Shown piece after piece: positions 1-6,952 of a stretch of DNA of 26,958 nt. Source of the stretch: JBBSQE01 sp038258095 (GTDB lineage: Bacteria; Actinomycetota; Thermoleophilia; Solirubrobacterales; 70-9); the NCBI GenBank assembly GCA_038258095.1, contig JBBSQE010000014.1:1-26958 (forward strand). The letters are read 5' to 3'. The stretch's first letter is position 1, and each line of letters begins with the position of its first letter. A model generated the notes under the pieces. It saw nothing but the letters and a program-made list of their open reading frames with translations. It was not told the origin of the DNA and searched no databases. The position numbers and the translations under genes are program-made.

Positions 1-594
1 GAACAGGTCGTCGACCAGTCCATCTGCCTGAAGCGCGCCGTGGAGGGTCGGCCCGCCTTCGCAGAGCAGAGCGCGAATGCCGCGCTCTGCGCGCAGGTGG
101 CGCATCACCTCCGGCATCTCGACTGAACCCTCGTTGCGGACGACGCGCAACGGCGTGACGGTTTCCGGGGGCTCGGCGTCGGAGGCGGTGAAGACCAGGA
201 TCCGCCCTCCCCCGTCGGTGAAGATCGGGGCATCCCAGGGCAGGTTGAGGCTGGCGCTGATCAGGACCGCGAGCGGGTCGTGGGGGAGCCCGATCCGTTC
301 GCGCCGCGCTCGCGCCTCGGGGTCCCCGATGATCCGGCCGTAGCGCTCGGCGCGGAGCGTCCCGGCGCCGATCATCACCGCGTCGAAGCGCCGGCGCAGC
401 CCGACGAGCATCGCGGTGTCGGTATCCGAGCCGATCGCCCCCGACCGCCCGTCGATCGCGATGGCCCCGTTGACCGTCGCGGCGAAGTTCACGGCCACGT
501 GCGGGCGCTCGGACGGCGGGTCCTCCCAGGGGCAGTAGTCGCCGAGCAGGTCGTCCACCGTGGTCTCGCCCGGCTCGGGAAGGAGCATCCGCAT
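1..594 (-). CDS. RibD C-terminal/DHFR-like reductase (partial, 3' end cut)
   Basis: The reading frame is open from ATG at 594 to the left edge (198 residues seen); the C-terminus lies outside the window. It belongs to the RibD C-terminal domain family, NADPH-dependent reductases resembling dihydrofolate reductase that act on riboflavin-pathway pyrimidines or unknown substrates. Visible signatures are the N-terminal strand and loop AVNFAATVNGAIAIDG (residues 34-49), then SDTDTAMLVGLRRRFDAVMIGAGTLRAERYG (57-87, only key parts: GAGTLRAERYG), and the late CEGGPTLHGAL block (178-188) typical of the nucleotide-binding side. There is no deaminase domain in front, so it is a stand-alone reductase and the true substrate is unknown. 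The start is supported by a TATAAG hexamer 7 nt upstream, which implies a leaderless mRNA. Confidence 0.85.
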   Translation of the reverse strand, partial: MRMLLPEPGETTVDDLLGDYCPWEDPPSERPHVAVNFAATVNGAIAIDGRSGAIGSDTDTAMLVGLRRRFDAVMIGAGTLRAERYGRIIGDPEARARRERIGLPHDPLAVLISASLNLPWDAPIFTDGGGRILVFTASDAEPPETVTPLRVVRNEGSVEMPEVMRHLRAERGIRALLCEGGPTLHGALQADGLVDDLF

Positions 595-601
595 GGCTCT
601 A

Positions 602-607
602 CTTATA
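602..607 (-). promoter_or_regulatory. -10 element TATAAG for the RibD-like gene
   Basis: On the minus strand TATAAG is followed by 7 nt and the ATG at 594, placing the expected transcription start at or next to the start codon. No good -35 hexamer and no Shine-Dalgarno sequence is seen. Confidence 0.55.
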
Positions 608-620
608 GGGATTGCCCAGA

Positions 621-672
621 GGCTCGGGTGGGCGGGTCTCAGGAGCAGCGACCCGAGCCGCTCCGGCTCGGG
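621..672 (-). terminator. Three-part complementary stem-loop region after the sulfotransferase gene
   Basis: Plus-strand CCCGAGCCG (652-660) pairs perfectly with CGGCTCGGG (664-672) across a 3-nt loop. The overlapping ACCCGAGCC (651-659) can instead pair with GGCTCGGGT (621-629). The element begins 38 nt after the sulfotransferase stop codon on the minus strand. No T-tract follows, so it is a candidate rather than a textbook intrinsic terminator. Confidence 0.45.
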
Positions 673-709
673 CTCGAGGTGGCGCGATTCCCCGCTGTGG
701 GGCCGAAGC

Positions 710-1705
710 TCAGGCGGAGTAGTCGGCCCAGCCGGGGAACTTGCGGCCGGCGAAGTCCTGCAGGCCGGCGGCGTCGTCGCGGAAGTAGTCCTCGAGGGTC
801 TTGACCAGGTGATCCGGCAGCTCAGGCTTCGGAGCCGGAGGCTTGTCGGGGTCGTGCACGACCTTCTCGACCACCCAACGCATCGACTCCGGCAGCCGGT
901 CGAAGTTCTTGTCAAAGGAGCGGAAGCCCGGGAGCTTGATCAGCTTCTCCATGAACTGGTACTTGTCGCTCGATTTGGCCGCGGACTTCTCCCACTCGCG
1001 GTCGAACTGCTCGGAGGTGAAGGTGTCGTCGACGCCGGCGAAGCCGAACGCCCGCCGCATCGTCTCATCACGCTCACGCTGCAGCTCCTCCTGTGCGATC
1101 ACCGCGATCTGCTCCGGTCCGAATAACTCGAGGTAGGGCTGGAGCTGCATCCAGAACTGCGAGCGCCGCACGTAGGCTGATTCCTCGTCGGCGAGGGTGG
1201 GCTCGAGCTCGCGGGTCTCGTAGCCGGCGCCGGTCGCATGGACCCAGTGGGAGAGGATCCGCTTGATCGGGTCGCGGACCATGTAGATGAGGCGGGCATC
1301 CGGGCAGTGCTCGTGGATTCGCTCCGCGGCGTGCTGGAAGCGGGGCTGGTTCGTGTAGTGAGGAGATGACTCGCCGCGGACCTTGAAGCGGTCGTCGAAG
1401 CGACTTGCGTACCAGTTCAGGCCCAGGTCCCAGTTCTGCTCGGTGACGAAGAAGTTCAGCTCCTTCGGCTTCGACATCTGGATGTCGGGGTGGAGGCCGA
1501 GGTAGTGGTGGATGCTCGTCGTGCCGCACTTCAGGCCCCCGATGATGATCAGGTTCGGCATCGCCGCGTGACGCTTGCGGCGGCGGCGGATCGCCCAGCG
1601 CCGGTCTGAGGAATATCGCTCCCGGGCCCGGCTGCACATTGCGTCATCAGCGGAGTCATACGGGGCGGAAGTGGGCACCTTGGGGTCTGTTTCTGTCTGG
1701 GACAT
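710..1705 (-). CDS. Sulfotransferase domain protein (PAPS-dependent)
   Basis: The protein (331 aa) transfers a sulfuryl group from PAPS to an unknown acceptor. The 5'-phosphosulfate-binding loop is GGLKCGTTS at residues 56-64, preceded by the hydrophobic strand NLIIIGG. The 3'-phosphate-binding motif is RDPIKRILSHW at 144-154. A basic stretch (residues 36-47, RRWAIRRRRKRH) precedes the domain, and no signal peptide or membrane helix is seen. The ATG at 1705 is preferred because a TANNNT element lies 8 nt upstream. A later ATG at 1561, directly before the core domain, is possible. An upstream in-frame extension would cross the divergent gene and is arginine-rich shadow sequence. Substrate cannot be told; carbohydrate or lipid head-group sulfation is typical of related bacterial enzymes. 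Confidence 0.88.
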   Translation of the reverse strand: MSQTETDPKVPTSAPYDSADDAMCSRARERYSSDRRWAIRRRRKRHAAMPNLIIIGGLKCGTTSIHHYLGLHPDIQMSKPKELNFFVTEQNWDLGLNWYASRFDDRFKVRGESSPHYTNQPRFQHAAERIHEHCPDARLIYMVRDPIKRILSHWVHATGAGYETRELEPTLADEESAYVRRSQFWMQLQPYLELFGPEQIAVIAQEELQRERDETMRRAFGFAGVDDTFTSEQFDREWEKSAAKSSDKYQFMEKLIKLPGFRSFDKNFDRLPESMRWVVEKVVHDPDKPPAPKPELPDHLVKTLEDYFRDDAAGLQDFAGRKFPGWADYSA

Positions 1706-1713
1706 GACGCGCC

Positions 1714-1723
1714 AGTGTAGCTT
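1714..1723. promoter_or_regulatory. Overlapping divergent -10 elements (bidirectional leaderless promoter)
   Basis: Plus-strand TAGCTT (1718-1723) lies 8 nt before ATG 1732. Minus-strand TACACT (1719-1714) lies 8 nt before ATG 1705. The two hexamers share the TA at 1718-1719, so the arrangement is exactly symmetric and the two start codons are only 26 bases apart. Neither side has room for a leader or Shine-Dalgarno site. Confidence 0.6.
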
Positions 1724-1731
1724 GGGCGACG

Positions 1732-2565
1732 ATGGATCAGCTCCCCTGGCGAGGCCCCGGCCCCGGCCGTCCCGACCTCCCGATCCCCCCGGCATCGATG
1801 CCGCTGAGGGCGCACGGGGCGACCCGGAAGCGCTGGCGCTACGTGGGCGTCTACGGCCCCGACCTGATGCTCTGCGCGGCCCGCGCCCAGATCGGTCCCG
1901 CGACCCAGTGCTTCTGGGCTCTCTGGGACTCTGAACGTGAGGGCATGCTCGAGGGCACAAGCATCCGACCGGGGAGCCGCATTGTGACGATGGCGGGCAG
2001 CGACGTTTCGATCGACGCCGGCGATGTCGCGGTCAGGCTACGCCTCGGCGACGGGGCGCCGATCGAGTCGATCTGCCCGAGTGGCCCGGGATGGGGCTGG
2101 ACCCGCAAGCGAGCCGGCGTCCCGGTGACGGGAACGGTCGAAGCCGCCGGGCGCCGCCGTGTGATCGAATCCCTCGCCGTCGATGATGAGTCCGCCGGCT
2201 ACCACTCGCGCCACACGAAATGGCATTGGTCGGCCGGGATCGGCACGGCACGCGACGGTACGCCGCTGGCCTGGAACCTCGTCACCGGGATCAACGACCC
2301 TCCGGAGCACTCCGAGCGGGCGATCTGGGTGGCGGGCATTCCCCGCGAGCCCGGACCGGTCTGCTTCGACGGCCTCGCGGGGATTCGTTTCGGCGGGGGC
2401 GACGCGATCGCGTTCAGGTCGCGGGCAGAGCGGGAACGCAACGAGAACATGCTGATCTTCCGCTCTCGCTACAGGCATCTCTTCGGCGAGTTCACCGGCA
2501 GCCTCGACGGAATCGAGATGGCCGGCGGGCTGGGCGTGATGGAGCACCACGAGGCGGTGTGGTGA
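1732..2565 (+). CDS. DUF2804 family protein
   Basis: The protein (277 aa) fits the DUF2804 family, which is thought to share the lipocalin-like AttH/CrtC fold. The diagnostic region is in the second half: an ESAGYHSRHTKWHWSAGIG block (key residues GYH, RHT, WHWSAG), the WNLVTGINDPPEHSER block, and the C-terminal FGEFTGSL and GVMEHHEAVW. No signal peptide or membrane span is seen, and the biochemical function of the family is unknown. The start is fixed by a TAGCTT element 8 nt upstream. Its TGA stop overlaps the GTG of the next gene by 4 bases (GTGA), so the two are probably co-transcribed and translationally coupled. Confidence 0.85.
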   Translation: MDQLPWRGPGPGRPDLPIPPASMPLRAHGATRKRWRYVGVYGPDLMLCAARAQIGPATQCFWALWDSEREGMLEGTSIRPGSRIVTMAGSDVSIDAGDVAVRLRLGDGAPIESICPSGPGWGWTRKRAGVPVTGTVEAAGRRRVIESLAVDDESAGYHSRHTKWHWSAGIGTARDGTPLAWNLVTGINDPPEHSERAIWVAGIPREPGPVCFDGLAGIRFGGGDAIAFRSRAERERNENMLIFRSRYRHLFGEFTGSLDGIEMAGGLGVMEHHEAVW

Positions 2566-3602
2566 GCGCCCGTCCCCTCGCCGCGGACCTCGGCTCCAGC
2601 TTCCGGTCGTTCTTCGATGCGGCCGGCTCGTTCTTCGACCATCTCACCCAGATCCAGGTCGGGTCGCTCGCTCTCGCCCTGGTGGCCCTCGCCGCCATGC
2701 AGTGCGCTCGGGCGCGCGCATGGCAGAACGTGCTCCGTGCCGCCTACCCGGACACGAAGGTCCCCTACGTAGAGCTGACGGCCTCCTATCTCGCCGGGGC
2801 CGGAATCAATGCCATCGTCCCCGCCCACGCCGGCGACGTGACGAAGGTGTTCCTGGTCAAGCGCCTCGTCCCGGGTTCCTCCTACCCGGCCGTGACGTCC
2901 TCCTTCCTCGTCCAGACGGTCTTCGACACCACGGCGGGCGTTCTCGTCTTCTTCTACGCCCTCACCCAGGGCCTCCTCCCCCGCCCCCCGGAGCTTCCCC
3001 GCCTGCCGGCGTTCGAGATCTCCTTCTGGGCCGAGCACCCCCAGTTCCTCCTGTTCACGCTCACGGTGGCGGCCATCGGGTCGGTGATCGCATTCGCCGT
3101 GCTCGCCCGCCGGGTCGAGAAGTTCTGGGCCCGGGTCAAGCAGGGACTCGTGATCCTCACCGACCCGAAGCGTTACCTCCGAGAGGTTGCCGCGTGGCAG
3201 GGCGTCGGTTGGTTGCTCCGGTTCGGCGCCTTCTGGTTCTTCCTCGACGCCTTCGGCATCGGCGGCTCCGTCGGCAACGTGATGCTCGTGATGAGCGTCC
3301 AGGCGATCTCGGGGATCGTCCCGCTGACCCCCGGCGGAGCCGGCCCCCAGCAGGCCCTCCTCGTGGCGACGCTGGAAGGGCCGTCCCGGGCGGCGGTCCT
3401 CTCCTACTCGGTCGGCACGCAGATTGCGATGGCGGTCTGGTCGGTCGTCCTCGGCTTCGCGGCCCTGCTCCTGGTCTTCCGCACGACCGACTGGCGCGGC
3501 CTGATTCGCGACGCACAGGAGGACCAGCAGTCAGAAGCGCAGGCGGAGGTCGAGGCGGAGGCCGCGGCCTCAGAGGGCGGCGGGGCCGCCGCGACGAGCT
3601 GA
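2562..3602 (+). CDS. YbhN/UPF0104-type membrane flippase (lysylphosphatidylglycerol synthase TM region family)
   Basis: This is an integral membrane protein of 346 aa with about seven or eight hydrophobic spans. Two family blocks are clear: ASYLAGAGINAIVPAHAGDV followed by KVFLVKR and the SFLVQTVFDTTAG segment in the first half, and GIVPLTPGGAGPQQALLVATL near the end. Members are proposed lipid or lipid-linked-sugar flippases related to the membrane half of MprF. No soluble lysyl-transferase half is present. The C-terminal tail (about 35 residues) is acidic and Ala/Glu/Gln-rich and probably cytoplasmic. The GTG start at 2562 overlaps the DUF2804 stop. The 3' end is overlapped on the other strand by an open frame whose reality there is uncertain. 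Confidence 0.85.
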   Translation: MSARPLAADLGSSFRSFFDAAGSFFDHLTQIQVGSLALALVALAAMQCARARAWQNVLRAAYPDTKVPYVELTASYLAGAGINAIVPAHAGDVTKVFLVKRLVPGSSYPAVTSSFLVQTVFDTTAGVLVFFYALTQGLLPRPPELPRLPAFEISFWAEHPQFLLFTLTVAAIGSVIAFAVLARRVEKFWARVKQGLVILTDPKRYLREVAAWQGVGWLLRFGAFWFFLDAFGIGGSVGNVMLVMSVQAISGIVPLTPGGAGPQQALLVATLEGPSRAAVLSYSVGTQIAMAVWSVVLGFAALLLVFRTTDWRGLIRDAQEDQQSEAQAEVEAEAAASEGGGAAATS

Positions 3603-4302
3603 CGCGCCGCGGGTCGCGCGAGCAACTCGACCACCCCGGGTACCGGCCGCCGATCCTCCAGTGCCATGGAGGCTCCTCACCGGCAGACCATGTGTAGTGG
3701 TTGCGGCCGGGCAGCGTCTCCAGCGGGACCAGCGCCGGGTCGTCGGAGGCCAGGACCGGCAGGCCGGCCGCCGCCGCGACCGTTTCGCGCGTGGCCACCC
3801 GCCGCACCACCTCCCAGCCCAGGACCGGCCGGTAGAGCCAGTAGGTGATCGTCACGGAGCCGCCCGCCGAACCGCCCTCCGAGCCTTCGCCGCCGACCTC
3901 GGTGAAGGCGGTGGTCCGTCGTCCGGAAACGGTCAGGTGCCGCCCCTCGCTCCCCGGTCTCGGGATCGCGCAGCTCTCGCTGCGGCAGCGGCGGAAGTCG
4001 ACCGGCACGAGTGGCTCGCCCGTGGGACCAGGCCGGGCGACCGGCTCTGGCGCCAGGGCTCGGACCGTGCGAGCCAGCGGCCAGCCGTAGGCGGGCACGA
4101 GCGGGTGATGGCGGCAGGCGTCGGGAAGGTGAGGGCCACAGGTGATCCGCCGGGCGATCGTCCGGCCGATGTCACGTCCTCCGGCGAGGTCCCCGGCCGC
4201 AGCGATGGCCGCGATCGCGGTGAGCACCAGGAGAGCGATGAGAGCGGCCAGCCCGGCCTGCTCGACGCTGGCGGATCCTCGTTCGCTCCTCGCTCGGCAC
4301 AC
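3157..4302 (-). CDS. Pilin-leader-like secreted/anchored protein, 3' end uncertain
   Basis: The N-terminus has the layout of TadE/Flp-like pilin leaders: a short basic stretch, GSASVEQ at residues 9-15, then a hydrophobic helix (about 17-36). After it come paired cysteines (CGPHLPDAC) and PVDFRRCRSESC, a pattern I associate with secreted Solirubrobacterales proteins of unknown role. Coding character looks good to about 3603 (233 aa). Beyond that the same frame runs on for 446 bases antisense to the flippase gene and becomes an Arg/Pro/Ser-rich shadow-like sequence ending at 3157. The true stop may be this one, or a frameshift may have removed an earlier stop. GTG 4302 is preferred over TTG 4353 because TAGCGT lies 7 nt upstream. 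Confidence 0.55.
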   Translation of the reverse strand: MCRARSERGSASVEQAGLAALIALLVLTAIAAIAAAGDLAGGRDIGRTIARRITCGPHLPDACRHHPLVPAYGWPLARTVRALAPEPVARPGPTGEPLVPVDFRRCRSESCAIPRPGSEGRHLTVSGRRTTAFTEVGGEGSEGGSAGGSVTITYWLYRPVLGWEVVRRVATRETVAAAAGLPVLASDDPALVPLETLPGRNHYTWSAGEEPPWHWRIGGRYPGWSSCSRDPRRVSSSRRPRRPLRPRPPPRPPPALLTAGPPVRRESGRASRSCGRPGAGPRSRGRPTRPPSQSACRPSRRGPPPGTALPASPRGGPAGGRLRRGSAGRSPRSPGRSSRASRCRRSRRCRRRRGRTRRRRTGATNRRPATRQPLGGNASGR

Positions 4303-4309
4303 GGGGGCG

Positions 4310-4315
4310 ACGCTA
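4310..4315 (-). promoter_or_regulatory. -10 element TAGCGT for the pilin-leader-like gene
   Basis: TAGCGT on the minus strand is followed by 7 nt and the GTG at 4302. It decides between this start and the TTG further upstream. Confidence 0.45.
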
Positions 4316-4423
4316 CGCCCACCCGGTATGCGTGTCTGTGTCGGGCGTGCCAACTCCGTGCCGTCATCGGGTCAATCCGCGCCTCGACCGGTTCCGCGGA
4401 ACCGGGCACCCTCCGCGGCGAAC

Positions 4424-4429
4424 TATGAT
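4424..4429 (+). promoter_or_regulatory. -10 element TATGAT of the 4437-6359 operon
   Basis: TATGAT matches the -10 consensus at five of six positions and is followed by 7 nt and ATG 4437. An alternative ATG at 4425 lies inside the hexamer and is therefore unlikely to be the start. Confidence 0.6.
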
Positions 4430-4436
4430 CCCCGCA

Positions 4437-4706
4437 ATGGAAGGCTCCCCCTTCGACATATTCGGTGACCCCGAGGAGCTGCGGCGCCGGATGCAGGAGA
4501 TGTCCGAGCAGATGCAGTCCTCCCAGCGGGTCGCCTGGGCCGATAACGCGATCAAGCTCGCGGTCGACATGACCGTCGCCTCGATCGCCCGTCTGGAGCT
4601 CAAGGGCTCGTCGGACGAGCAGGCGATGCAGGTCCGCGACGCGATCCGGGTGGTCTTCCCGGAGGCTGTGACGCTCGTGCGCGAAGCGCGCGAGGGCCTT
4701 TCCTAG
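4437..4706 (+). CDS. Conserved-looking small protein of unknown function
   Basis: This is an 89-aa soluble protein, not recognised. The N-terminal part (residues 11-30, EELRRRMQEMSEQMQSSQRV) looks like an amphipathic helix or short coiled coil. The rest is predicted helical and acidic with no cysteine, signal peptide or membrane segment. It is the first gene of an operon with the SDR and alpha/beta-hydrolase genes, separated from the SDR start by only 4 bases. The ATG at 4437 is chosen because TATGAT lies 7 nt upstream. Good codon structure and the tight operon spacing argue that it is real. Confidence 0.7.
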   Translation: MEGSPFDIFGDPEELRRRMQEMSEQMQSSQRVAWADNAIKLAVDMTVASIARLELKGSSDEQAMQVRDAIRVVFPEAVTLVREAREGLS

Positions 4707-4710
4707 CCGC

Positions 4711-5517
4711 GTGGCGCTGCCGCCCCCGCGCGAGGCGGGGACCGCCCTCGTCACCGGCGCCTCGTCGGGCATCGGGACTGAGATCGCCCGTGCGCTCGCA
4801 TCGCGTGGCCACAGCGTCACGCTCGTGGCCCGGCGCGAGGACCGCCTCCTCGAGCTTGCCTCCGAGTTGACCGCCAGACACGGCGTGCGCGCCGGCGTGC
4901 TGGCCTGCGACCTCGGCACCGGCGCCGAGCGCGATCGGCTCGCGAAGGAGATCGAGCGGCTCGAGCTTGACGTCGACATCCTCGTCAACAACGCCGGCTT
5001 CGGGTACTCGGGGGATTTCGCCGACGCGCCCCGGCAGCGCCAGCTCGACATGGTGGCGCTCAACTGCGACGCCGTCGTCGACCTCTGCGGCCGCTACATC
5101 CCGCCGATGAAGGACCGCGGCTCGGGTGCCGTGATCAACATCGCCTCGACGGCCGCCTTTCAGCCGCTTCCCGGGACCGCTGCCTATGCGGCCACCAAGT
5201 CCTTCGTCCTCAGCTTCAGCGAGGGGGTCTCCCAGGAGCTGAAGGGCACCGGCGTGACGCTCACCGCGGTCTGTCCCGGGCCCGTCAGGACGGAGTTCGC
5301 CGACACCGCCGGGATCGGCGGCGCCGAGGAGAAGATGCCGGACGTCTTCTGGATGACTCCCGATCAGATCGCCGACGCAGCGCTCACCGCGGCGGACAAG
5401 GGCAAGCGCTCGGTCGTGCCGGGCGCCCTGAACCAAGCTGGTTCCATCCTCGGGCGTCACTCCCCACGCTCGATCGCGCTGCCCCTCTCCAAGAGGCTCT
5501 GGGGCCTGGCGGAGTAG
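4711..5517 (+). CDS. Short-chain dehydrogenase/reductase (classical SDR)
   Basis: This is a 268-aa NAD(P)-dependent oxidoreductase. The Rossmann cofactor loop TGASSGIG is at residues 15-22, NNAG at 93-96, and the catalytic triad is Ser146 with YAATK (Tyr159, Lys163). The PG-PVRTEF element at 189-195 is also typical. Arg41/Arg42 after the second strand (LVARRED) suggests NADP(H) preference, which is inference. It uses a GTG start 4 bases after the upstream stop. Its TAG stop shares one base with the GTG of the following hydrolase, so coupling is likely. Substrate is unknown. Confidence 0.9.
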   Translation: MALPPPREAGTALVTGASSGIGTEIARALASRGHSVTLVARREDRLLELASELTARHGVRAGVLACDLGTGAERDRLAKEIERLELDVDILVNNAGFGYSGDFADAPRQRQLDMVALNCDAVVDLCGRYIPPMKDRGSGAVINIASTAAFQPLPGTAAYAATKSFVLSFSEGVSQELKGTGVTLTAVCPGPVRTEFADTAGIGGAEEKMPDVFWMTPDQIADAALTAADKGKRSVVPGALNQAGSILGRHSPRSIALPLSKRLWGLAE

Positions 5518-6359
5518 TGGCCGCCGGCGACCCGGCAGGCGCCGCCGGCGCCGGCCTGCCGCCGGCAGGGCCGCTGGAGATCCGGGGTATTCCGGTCGCG
5601 TGCAGAGACACGGGCGGCGACGGGCCTCCGGCCCTCTGCATCCACGAGTCGGCATCGTCGAGCCTCGTGTGGGAGCCGCTGGCTCGCGAGCTGTGGGGTC
5701 GTGCTCGGATCGTCGCCTACGACCGCCGCGGCTGGGGCGAATCGGGCGCTCCGGAGGGCTACCGGGAGACGACGGTCGCCGAACACGCCGAGGACGCGAC
5801 CGAGCTTCTGGGCGCCCTCGGGCTCGAGGAGGCTCTCGTCTGCGGCGCGGGCTTCGGCGCGGTCGTCGCCCTGGATCTGATGCTGCGCGACGATTCTTCG
5901 GTGGCGGCCGGGGTGCTGATCGAGCCGCCACTCATCTCTCTCCTCCCCGAGATGCCTGAGGGGCTGTCCGAGGACCGCCAGCTGATCGCCGCGGCGGTCG
6001 CCGAGGGTGGGCCGGCCGCTGCCGCCGATCTCTATGCGGCGGGCGGGTTGGCGCACCTCGGGCCGGGCGCAAGCCGGCTCCCTGCCGAGGTCGCGGCATC
6101 CGCGGGTTCACGCCCCGTCAGCCTCTTCGCGGAGCTTGCCGCCGTCGCGGCATGGGAGCTGCGGGGGATGGAGATGCTGAGCCTCACCACTCCGTCGTGG
6201 ATCGTCGTCGGAGACTCGACGCCCCCGGTCCTGCGCCGCGCAGCCGATCACCTGGCGGCTCGCCTGGGGGGCTCCGCGCTGTTGGATCTCGCCGGCGAGG
6301 GCCTCCCTCACGTGACCGCGGCGGCGGGTCTGGCCGCGGCGATCGGGTCGCTCGGCTAG
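5517..6359 (+). CDS. Alpha/beta-hydrolase fold protein with Gly at the nucleophile position
   Basis: The protein (280 aa) has the layout of the alpha/beta-hydrolase family. The oxyanion region is CIHESASSSLVWEPL (residues 41-55), where HG is usual, followed by YDRRGWGESG. The nucleophile elbow reads CGAGFG at 109-114, which aligns with GHSMG so that the nucleophile Ser is Gly112 (GGC at 5850-5852). The later acid position (VGDSTPP) and His (GLPHV) are retained. The usual serine hydrolysis is therefore not expected; it may be a pseudo-enzyme, a binding protein or use another chemistry. It starts with GTG overlapping the SDR stop by one base. Its TAG stop lies in a CTAG palindrome that is also the stop of the opposing gene. 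Confidence 0.8.
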   Translation: MAAGDPAGAAGAGLPPAGPLEIRGIPVACRDTGGDGPPALCIHESASSSLVWEPLARELWGRARIVAYDRRGWGESGAPEGYRETTVAEHAEDATELLGALGLEEALVCGAGFGAVVALDLMLRDDSSVAAGVLIEPPLISLLPEMPEGLSEDRQLIAAAVAEGGPAAAADLYAAGGLAHLGPGASRLPAEVAASAGSRPVSLFAELAAVAAWELRGMEMLSLTTPSWIVVGDSTPPVLRRAADHLAARLGGSALLDLAGEGLPHVTAAAGLAAAIGSLG

Positions 6360-6952
6360 TCCGCCGGGTCCGGCCACTCGACAGCCAGGGCGGCCGGTCG
6401 CTGCGCGATTGTCGCGATCAGCTCCGTCGCTGCCGCGGCGACAACGACGACGGGGAATGCGAGGACGCTGATCGCCCCGTCGATCCGTCGCTGCCAACGT
6501 TCGCCAGCCGGCGTTGCCTCGGCCCGCCCGAGCTTCCCGAGCGCGATGTTGTGGCCGAATGTGAAGCTGTTGAGGAGGGTCTGCGTCGCGATCCATACCG
6601 AGGGGCGGACCTTCGCGTCGGCGCCGAGCCTGCGGACGGAGTCGCGCGTGAACATGAGGCGACGCCCGGCTTCGATCCCCGCCCAGCCCGAAGCCCCGAA
6701 GCGGGCAATCATCGCGCGTCGATTCGGCACTCGGCGCCCCGCGGCTCGAAGCTCGGCGACGGCGTCATCCCGGCTCGGCGGCTCGCCGGTCACCCCGAGC
6801 CCGCACGTCTCGCAGCGCCTCACCGGCACCTCGGAGAGCGGCAGTGTCGCCCAGCCGAACAGCGGCTCCCCGCAGGCGGGGCAGGGAGGGTTGTCCGGGC
6901 TCAGGCCCGCCTCGAGGGGAACCGTGCGGCGCGGGGTCTCGGCCGCGCTCAC
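6356..6952 (-). CDS. Zinc-ribbon protein with one C-terminal membrane segment
   Basis: A four-cysteine ribbon is visible in this 198-aa protein: Cys24/Cys27 (CPAC) and Cys47/Cys50 (CETC). A middle region rich in Arg follows, and then one hydrophobic segment at about 159-182. I do not recognise a named family; an adaptor or regulator anchored at the membrane is possible, but this is inference. The GTG start overlaps the stop of the upstream saccharopine-dehydrogenase-like gene by 4 bases (GTGA), so the two form an operon. The stop is the minus-strand reading of the CTAG at 6356-6359 shared with the convergent hydrolase gene. Confidence 0.75.
   Translation of the reverse strand: MSAAETPRRTVPLEAGLSPDNPPCPACGEPLFGWATLPLSEVPVRRCETCGLGVTGEPPSRDDAVAELRAAGRRVPNRRAMIARFGASGWAGIEAGRRLMFTRDSVRRLGADAKVRPSVWIATQTLLNSFTFGHNIALGKLGRAEATPAGERWQRRIDGAISVLAFPVVVVAAAATELIATIAQRPAALAVEWPDPAD

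Noticed and set aside
1706..1960. Upstream extension of the sulfotransferase to a start at 1960
   Set aside because: The extension is Arg/Ser/Pro-rich, overlaps the divergent DUF2804 gene and ignores the well-placed promoter at 1714-1719.
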